Shown: piece by piece, positions 59,761 to 64,000 of the stretch
Layout of the letters: each line of letters starts with the position of its first letter
Position numbering within the stretch: position 1 is the stretch's first letter
The notes under the pieces: model-generated
Seen by the model: only the letters and a program-made list of their open reading frames with translations
Told to the model about the DNA's origin: nothing
Database searches by the model: none
Translations under genes and position numbers: made by a program
Assembly: GCA_035652235.1 (NCBI GenBank)
Contig: DASREE010000013.1
Location: 1 to 64,000 of the forward strand
Origin: PALSA-612 sp035652235
GTDB lineage: Bacteria; Actinomycetota; Thermoleophilia; Gaiellales; Gaiellaceae
Direction: 5' to 3'
DNA: 64,000 nucleotides

Positions 59761-59766
59761 AGCCTA
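59761..59766 (-). promoter_or_regulatory. -10 element TAGGCT of the DegT gene
   Basis: Minus-strand TAGGCT, 7 nt before GTG 59753, in the divergent region holding the 26-bp tandem repeat. Confidence 0.5.
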
Positions 59767-59781
59767 TCCGGCGGCTGCGGC

Positions 59782-59833
59782 CGCCGGCGGCGAGCAGCCC
59801 TCCGGCGCGCCGGCGGCGAGCAGCCCTCCGGCG
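59782..59833. repeat. perfect 26-bp tandem duplication in a divergent promoter region
   Basis: The unit CGCCGGCGGCGAGCAGCCCT+CCGGCG occurs twice without mismatch (59782-59807 and 59808-59833), between the -10 elements of the DegT gene and of the RemA-like gene. It may be a duplicated regulator site or a replication slip. Confidence 0.8.
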
Positions 59834-59834
59834 T

Positions 59835-59840
59835 CATAAT
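59835..59840 (+). promoter_or_regulatory. -10 element CATAAT of the RemA-like gene
   Basis: CATAAT, 6 nt before GTG 59847, starting 2 bp after the tandem repeat. Confidence 0.5.
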
Positions 59841-59846
59841 CGCCTC

Positions 59847-60206
59847 GTGGCGGACGGCGCGCCCAAGATGGTCTTCCTCGGCTACGGCAAGTACGCCCGC
59901 GCCGACCGCATCTACGCGCTGGAGCCGATCACCGACGAGCGGCGCGGCGCAGGAAGCCGTACCGAGGTGTGGGTGGAGGGCATTCCGCGGCCGATCGTCG
60001 CCTCGCGCACCGAGCGCACGATCCTCCACGACATGGGCCAGGACGCGGCCGGCGACACGCAGCTCGTCGACCAGGCGATCGAGCTCGCCGAGCGGCTCGC
60101 GCAGCAGGTGGAGACGGGCAACGTCAACCTCGCCGACCTCGGCCGGCGGGCGCGCAGGCTGCTCGAGTCGAGCTCGCGCCCGGGCGGGCCGCAGCAGCTC
60201 TTCTGA
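59847..60206 (+). CDS. RemA/DUF370-like protein
   Basis: 119 residues from GTG 59847. The first 60 residues (KMVFLGYGKYARADRIYALE, TEVWVEGIPRPIVASRTERT ILHDM) follow the pattern of the RemA/DUF370 fold ('GFGN.V.A.RI..I..P' and 'R.R.V......V.LS'), a small DNA-binding protein that in Bacillus activates matrix genes. The rest is a helical tail (QLVDQAIELAERLAQQVETG) not found in RemA. Assignment is by pattern only. It overlaps the glycosylase gene by 4 bases (CTGA). Confidence 0.5.
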   Translation: MADGAPKMVFLGYGKYARADRIYALEPITDERRGAGSRTEVWVEGIPRPIVASRTERTILHDMGQDAAGDTQLVDQAIELAERLAQQVETGNVNLADLGRRARRLLESSSRPGGPQQLF

Positions 60207-60811
60207 CCGGGCCGCTGACCCGTGCCTTCTTCGCCCGCTCGGTGCACCGGGTGGCGCCCGAGCTGGTCGGGGCGACGCTGCTCGTGGACGGTGTCGGCGG
60301 CAGGATCGTCGAGGTCGAGGCCTACGACCACGAAGATCCCGCGAGCCACGGCTACAACGGCCGTACGGCGCGCAACGCGTCCATGTTCGGGCCGCCCGGC
60401 CACGCCTACGTCTACCGCTCGTACGGCGTCCACTGGTGCGTGAACCTCGTCTGCGGCGGCGAGGGCGTCGCCGAGGCTGTGCTCGTACGCGCCCTCGAGC
60501 CGACGGACGGGCTCGACGTCATGCGCGAGCGGCGGGGAGTCGACGACCCGCGCCTGCTCTGTTCTGGCCCCGGCCGGCTCTGCCAGGCGCTCGCCGTGAC
60601 CGGCGCGCACGACGGGCTTCCGCTCGACGAGCCGCCCTTCGTCCTGCTCGGGCGGGACCGCCCCGTCGAGGTCGCGACCGGCAGGCGCGTCGGCATCACG
60701 CGGGCCGCCGACGCCGAGTGGCGCTACGGTCTCGCCGGCTCGCCGTATCTCAGCCGCCGGCTCGTCCCGCGCAGGCCGGGGCGGGCCGCTACCGCGCGAC
60801 GACGAGGCTGA
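60203..60811 (+). CDS. alkyladenine DNA glycosylase (3-methyladenine, AAG/MPG family)
   Basis: About 202 residues with the AAG fold: LTRAFFARSVHRVAPELVGA, VEVEAYDHEDPASHGYNGRT (catalytic Glu in VEAYD), NASMFGPPGHAYVYRSYGVH, WCVNLVCGGEGVAEAVLVRA and CSGPGRLCQALAVTG. It removes alkylated purines in base-excision repair. No ATG, GTG or TTG precedes the LTRAFF start. CTG 60203, overlapping the preceding stop as CTGA, or CTG 60212 is the likely start; GTG 60240 would delete the first strand. The end overlaps the convergent penicillin-binding protein gene by 23 bp. Confidence 0.85.
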   Translation: MTGPLTRAFFARSVHRVAPELVGATLLVDGVGGRIVEVEAYDHEDPASHGYNGRTARNASMFGPPGHAYVYRSYGVHWCVNLVCGGEGVAEAVLVRALEPTDGLDVMRERRGVDDPRLLCSGPGRLCQALAVTGAHDGLPLDEPPFVLLGRDRPVEVATGRRVGITRAADAEWRYGLAGSPYLSRRLVPRRPGRAATARRRG

Positions 60812-63215
60812 CCCGCATACCGGGGGCGGCCGCGACCCCTGCAGCCGGCCGCTGGGCGATCACCCGTTCCGGCTCGCCCCCCACGGCGAGGAGGCCGGCG
60901 ACCACGGGGCGCAGGCCGCGTCCGGCCAGCCGCGCGAGCGCCGCCTGCACCGGCCGGCCGACGACGTCGGGCACGACCCCGTGCATCGGCTTCGCCAGCA
61001 CGAGCCGGACGGTGTCGTACGGCAGCAGGTGCGAGCCGATTCCGGGGATCTCGCCGAGCACGACCCCGACGCGCTGCCCCGGGCGCGCCGGCGTGTAGAT
61101 CGCCTGCGACTTGAGCGGCTGCCCGGAGAGCGCGACCGTCGCGTCGTCGAAGCTCAGGCCGAGCACGTTCGGCACCTCCACCTCGCCCGCCCGGCAGTCG
61201 GCGACGCGGGAGGGCCCCTCGCCGGCGAAGTAGGCCAGCAGATAGGTGCCCTTGCACTGGCCGTTGTCCTCCTGCCAGATCCCGTCGCGAAGCACGACGC
61301 GCTTCGTCTGCGCCGGCGGGATGACGGGGGAGGGAAACGACTCGGGCTCGTCACCCAGGTAGCGGAGCGCACGCTCCATGAACGTCTTGAAGATGAGCGC
61401 AGGGTACGTGCCGCCGGCGACCGGAGAGCCTCCGAACTCGGTCAGCATCGGCCGCAGCCCGTTCGGGTAGCCGACCCACACCGAGACGGCGAGCTGCGGC
61501 GTGTAGCCGACGAACCAGGCATCGCCGTAGTTCTCGGTCGTCCCCGTCTTGCCCGCCACCGGGCGGCCGTCGGCGAGCGCGGCCCTGACGCCGGTGCCCC
61601 GTTGGACGACCTCCTGCAGCAGCTTCGTGACGATCGCGGCGTTGTCCGCTGAGATCGCCTGCCTGCGCACGGGGTCGTTCGGGTGGCCGTTGACGGAGAG
61701 GATCGCCCGCGGATGGTCGCCGAAGATGGAGCCGTCGACACGCTGGCCGCCGTCGGCGAAGGCGGCGTACGCGCGCGCCATCTCGAGCGGGTTGACGGCC
61801 TCGCCGCCGAGCACGATCGAGAAGTAGCCGCTCAGGTGGCTGGTGATGCCGAGCGCGTGCGCGGTGGCGGCGATCCGCGCGGGACCGACGATCCTGGCGA
61901 GCTGCGCGTAGACGGTGTTGTCCGACGCGATCGTCGCGGTCTCCAGGTCGATGGTGCCGAGGTTCGCACCCTCGTAGTTGTGGACGTACCAGATCTTGCC
62001 GCTGTCGAGGGTGATCGCGACGGGCTTCGACACGAACGTCGTCGATGGCGAGATCCCCTCCTGCAGCGCTGTCGCGAGGGCGAACGGCTTGAAGGCCGAG
62101 CCCGGCTGGCGCTCGCCCTGGACGGCGAGGTTGAACTGGCTCTCGTGGAAGTTCCGCCCGCCGAACATGGCCAGCACGCGCCCGTCGCGTGGATCGACGG
62201 CGACGAGCGCCGCCGACGGGCCGCTCGGGTCGGGCAGCCACTTGGAGATCGCGTCGCTCGCGATCTGCTGCAGGTTGAGGTCGATGGACGTGCGTACGCG
62301 CAGGCCGCCGCCGAAGACCCGTCCCGTCCCGTACCTGTCGACGAGCAGCTGCTCCACGTAGCTGGTGAAGTAGGCTGCCGACGAGTAGGGCGCGAGCGAG
62401 CTCGGGAGCCGGATGCTCTGCGGCGGCGGCAGCGGGGTCGCGTCGGCGGCCCGCAGCTGCGCCGGCGTGATGTCCTGGAGCTCGAGCATGTCCTCGAGGA
62501 CGTGCCGGCGGCGCGCCTTCGCGAGGCGCGGGTGCGTGACCGGGTCGTACAGCGACGGATCCGCCGGCATGCCGGCGAGCAGCGCCGCCTCCGGCAGCGT
62601 CAGCGCCTCGGCGGGGTGGTGGAAGTAGACCTGCGCCGCCTGCTCGACGCCGTAGGCGCCGTTCCCGAAGTAGATCGTGTTCAGGTACGCGGTGAGGATC
62701 CGGTCCTTCGTCCAGTGCTGCTCGAGCTGCCAGGCCAGCGCCGCCTCCTTGAGCTTGCGGCCGAAGGAGCGCTGCGCCGTCGTGAAGGCGTTCTTGACGA
62801 ACTGCTGCGTGATCGTCGAGCCGCCCTGCACGACCTTCTGGTTGGTGATATCGGCCCAGACGGCGCGGAGGATGCCGTGCAGGTCGATGCCGTGGTGCGC
62901 GAAGAAGCGCCGGTCCTCGACCGCCACGATCGCCTGCTTCATCACGTCGGCGATCTGCGACGAGGAGACGACGCGCCTCGCCTCGGAGCCGCGCAGGATC
63001 GCGAGCACCCGGCCGTCGCTCGCGTAGATGTAGCTGTTCTGCACCCGGTGGTAGCGGGCTGGGTCGAGCGTCGGGATCTCTCCGGCGAGCGCCGTGACGA
63101 GCCCGTACGCGAACGACGCCGTGCCGAGCAGGAGGAGGATGACGAGCAGCACCAGCAGGCGCAGCTTCCGGATCCTCCGCCGGCGTCCCCTCGGTTCTCC
63201 CCGACGGCCGAACAG
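60789..63215 (-). CDS. class A penicillin-binding protein with PASTA domains
   Basis: About 808 residues from CTG 63215. Order: basic cytoplasmic start (FGRRGEPRGRRRRIRK), membrane helix LLVLLVILLLLGTASFAYGL, glycosyltransferase domain (VAVEDRRFFAHHGID, GGSTITQQFVKNAF), transpeptidase domain with SAFK (PGSAFKPFALA), SDN (ASDNTVYAQ) and KTGT (VAGKTGTTENYGDAWFVGY), and two PASTA domains (VEVPNVLGLSFDDATVAL; GVVPDVVGRPVQAALARL). It polymerises and cross-links peptidoglycan. CTG is preferred because TACAAT lies 9 nt before it and because GTG 63152 would drop the basic anchor. Divergent from tyrS. Confidence 0.9.
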   Translation of the reverse strand: MFGRRGEPRGRRRRIRKLRLLVLLVILLLLGTASFAYGLVTALAGEIPTLDPARYHRVQNSYIYASDGRVLAILRGSEARRVVSSSQIADVMKQAIVAVEDRRFFAHHGIDLHGILRAVWADITNQKVVQGGSTITQQFVKNAFTTAQRSFGRKLKEAALAWQLEQHWTKDRILTAYLNTIYFGNGAYGVEQAAQVYFHHPAEALTLPEAALLAGMPADPSLYDPVTHPRLAKARRRHVLEDMLELQDITPAQLRAADATPLPPPQSIRLPSSLAPYSSAAYFTSYVEQLLVDRYGTGRVFGGGLRVRTSIDLNLQQIASDAISKWLPDPSGPSAALVAVDPRDGRVLAMFGGRNFHESQFNLAVQGERQPGSAFKPFALATALQEGISPSTTFVSKPVAITLDSGKIWYVHNYEGANLGTIDLETATIASDNTVYAQLARIVGPARIAATAHALGITSHLSGYFSIVLGGEAVNPLEMARAYAAFADGGQRVDGSIFGDHPRAILSVNGHPNDPVRRQAISADNAAIVTKLLQEVVQRGTGVRAALADGRPVAGKTGTTENYGDAWFVGYTPQLAVSVWVGYPNGLRPMLTEFGGSPVAGGTYPALIFKTFMERALRYLGDEPESFPSPVIPPAQTKRVVLRDGIWQEDNGQCKGTYLLAYFAGEGPSRVADCRAGEVEVPNVLGLSFDDATVALSGQPLKSQAIYTPARPGQRVGVVLGEIPGIGSHLLPYDTVRLVLAKPMHGVVPDVVGRPVQAALARLAGRGLRPVVAGLLAVGGEPERVIAQRPAAGVAAAPGMRVSLVVAR

Positions 63216-63224
63216 AGCTGCCGG

Positions 63225-63230
63225 ATTGTA
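63225..63230 (-). promoter_or_regulatory. -10 element TACAAT of the penicillin-binding protein gene
   Basis: Minus-strand TACAAT (63225-63230), 9 nt before CTG 63215; 5 bp from the oppositely oriented TATGGT of tyrS. Confidence 0.5.
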
Positions 63231-63234
63231 CCGC

Positions 63235-63240
63235 TATGGT
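63235..63240 (+). promoter_or_regulatory. -10 element TATGGT of tyrS
   Basis: TATGGT, 9 nt before ATG 63250. The two divergent promoters are almost back to back, so transcription of tyrS and of the penicillin-binding protein may interfere. Confidence 0.45.
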
Positions 63241-63249
63241 TGGCTTCCG

Positions 63250-64000
63250 ATGGGCATCGCCGAGCTCACCCGGAACGCCGTCCACGTCCTCCCGGAAGAC
63301 GAGCTCGAGCGCAAGCTTGCGCTCGGCCGTCCGCTCAGGGTCAAGCTCGGGATCGACGTCACCTCGCCGGACATCCACGTCGGGCGCGCGATCCCGCTCC
63401 AGCGCATGCGCGCGTTCCAGGACGAGGGGCACACCGGGGTGCTCATCATCGGCGACTACACGACGCGCATCGGCGATCCCTCGGGCCGCTCCACCGAGCG
63501 CCCGATCCTGGACGAGGAGGAGATCGAGGCGAATGCCCGCACCTACCTCGACCAGGCGATGGTCGTTCTCGACCCGGACCGCACCGAGGTGCGACGGAAC
63601 GGCGAGTGGCTGTCGAAGCTGACCTACGCGGACGTGGTGCGCCTCGCCCGCACGATGACCGTGGCAAGGCTGCTCGAGCGCGACGACTTCGCCAAGCGCT
63701 ACGCGGCGCAGGAGCCGATCTCGGTGTCGGAGCTCCTCTATCCGCTCATGCAGGCGTACGACTCCGTCGCCGTCGAGGCGGACGTCGAGCTCGGCGGCAC
63801 CGACCAGCTGTACAACCTCCTCGCCGGTCGCGAGGTCATGCAGGCGTACGGCCTCGAGCCCCAGGTCGTCCTGACGACGCCGCTGCTGCTGTCGTGGGAC
63901 GGCGAGAAGATGTCCTCCTCGCTGGGGAACAACATCCCGTTGACCGCACCGCCGGAGGAGATGTTCGGGCGGACGATGCGCATCCCCGACGAGCTGCTCG
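63250..64000 (+). CDS. tyrS: tyrosyl-tRNA synthetase (3' end outside the window)
   Basis: The first 250 codons are present; the gene is cut by the window edge. Class I synthetase: VKLGIDVTSPDIHVGRAIPL carries the HIGH-type motif as HVGR (43-46), TGVLIIGDYTTRIGDPSGRS, PLMQAYDSVAVEADVELGGT (tyrosine and ATP contacts), and LLSWDGEKMSSSLGNNIPLT carries KMSSS (220-224, KMSKS-type). The order and the 'QAYDSVA.EADVELGGTDQ' wording identify TyrRS of the TyrZ-like subgroup. The ATG is supported by TATGGT 9 nt upstream. The S4-like RNA-binding domain would lie beyond the edge. Confidence 0.93.
   Translation, partial: MGIAELTRNAVHVLPEDELERKLALGRPLRVKLGIDVTSPDIHVGRAIPLQRMRAFQDEGHTGVLIIGDYTTRIGDPSGRSTERPILDEEEIEANARTYLDQAMVVLDPDRTEVRRNGEWLSKLTYADVVRLARTMTVARLLERDDFAKRYAAQEPISVSELLYPLMQAYDSVAVEADVELGGTDQLYNLLAGREVMQAYGLEPQVVLTTPLLLSWDGEKMSSSLGNNIPLTAPPEEMFGRTMRIPDELL

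Overview
The window is about 70% GC and reads as chromosome of a high-GC actinobacterium, most likely class Thermoleophilia (Gaiellales/Solirubrobacterales). The grounds are the two collagen-like secreted proteins with an 'RPSPATVIA..ALAVAL' signal anchor, a WhiG-type sigma factor, an actinobacterial group III phosphofructokinase, many GTG starts, dense GTGA stop/start overlaps and apparently widespread leaderless mRNAs. This placement is inference from gene content. I see no rRNA operon, insertion sequence, prophage or CRISPR array. Three tRNA genes are present: Trp, Gly and Cys.

Layout. 0.1-4.9 kb: leucine/acyl-CoA catabolism (a methylglutaconyl-CoA hydratase-like enzyme and the beta subunit of a methylcrotonyl-CoA carboxylase) split by two collagen-like genes, one carrying an in-frame TGA; then a GNAT acetyltransferase. 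5.1-11.5 kb: a PAP2 enzyme divergent from a GT39-type membrane glycosyltransferase, a large secreted protein of unknown function, phosphofructokinase and a SnoaL-like protein. 11.6-14.6 kb: four LuxR/GerE-type regulators around a DoxX membrane protein. 14.6-18.4 kb: small proteins, dodecin, an adenosine-specific-kinase homologue, a methyltransferase and tRNA-Trp. 18.4-22.3 kb: WhiG-like sigma factor, an EF-G paralogue, and a deletion scar that joins the first codons of cydA to the ATPase end of cydC. 22.3-25.7 kb: zinc-finger-like protein, aldehyde dehydrogenase, Nif3/CutA-like protein, RNase HI and tRNA-Gly. 25.7-29.6 kb: solitary ModA, leuCD, tRNA-Cys and a MarR regulator.

29.6-44.5 kb is a surface-glycan cluster: an FAD-dependent mutase-like oxidoreductase, five glycosyltransferases, a Wzx-like flippase, three methyltransferases, an NHL-repeat protein, a Gfo/Idh oxidoreductase and a metallo-beta-lactamase-fold hydrolase. 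Most are joined by 4-bp stop/start overlaps, so they probably build and export one polysaccharide or glycolipid.

44.5-64 kb is largely housekeeping: folD, a cold-shock protein, gatCAB (Asn/Gln-tRNA amidotransferase), an MFS transporter, YqgE, a MacB/FtsX-type ABC transporter, a class V aminotransferase plus serA (serine synthesis), YbaK, ilvE, a DegT aminotransferase, a RemA-like protein, an alkyladenine DNA glycosylase, a class A penicillin-binding protein with PASTA domains, and tyrS, which is cut by the right edge.

The strongest unusual signals are (1) the cydA'-'cydC deletion scar; (2) a TGA exactly where the neighbouring paralogue has a cysteine, with the reading frame intact beyond it; (3) a -10-like hexamer (often TAGGCT) 6-9 nt before the start codon of at least 24 genes, implying leaderless transcription as a main mode; and (4) several genes whose only sensible start is CTG.
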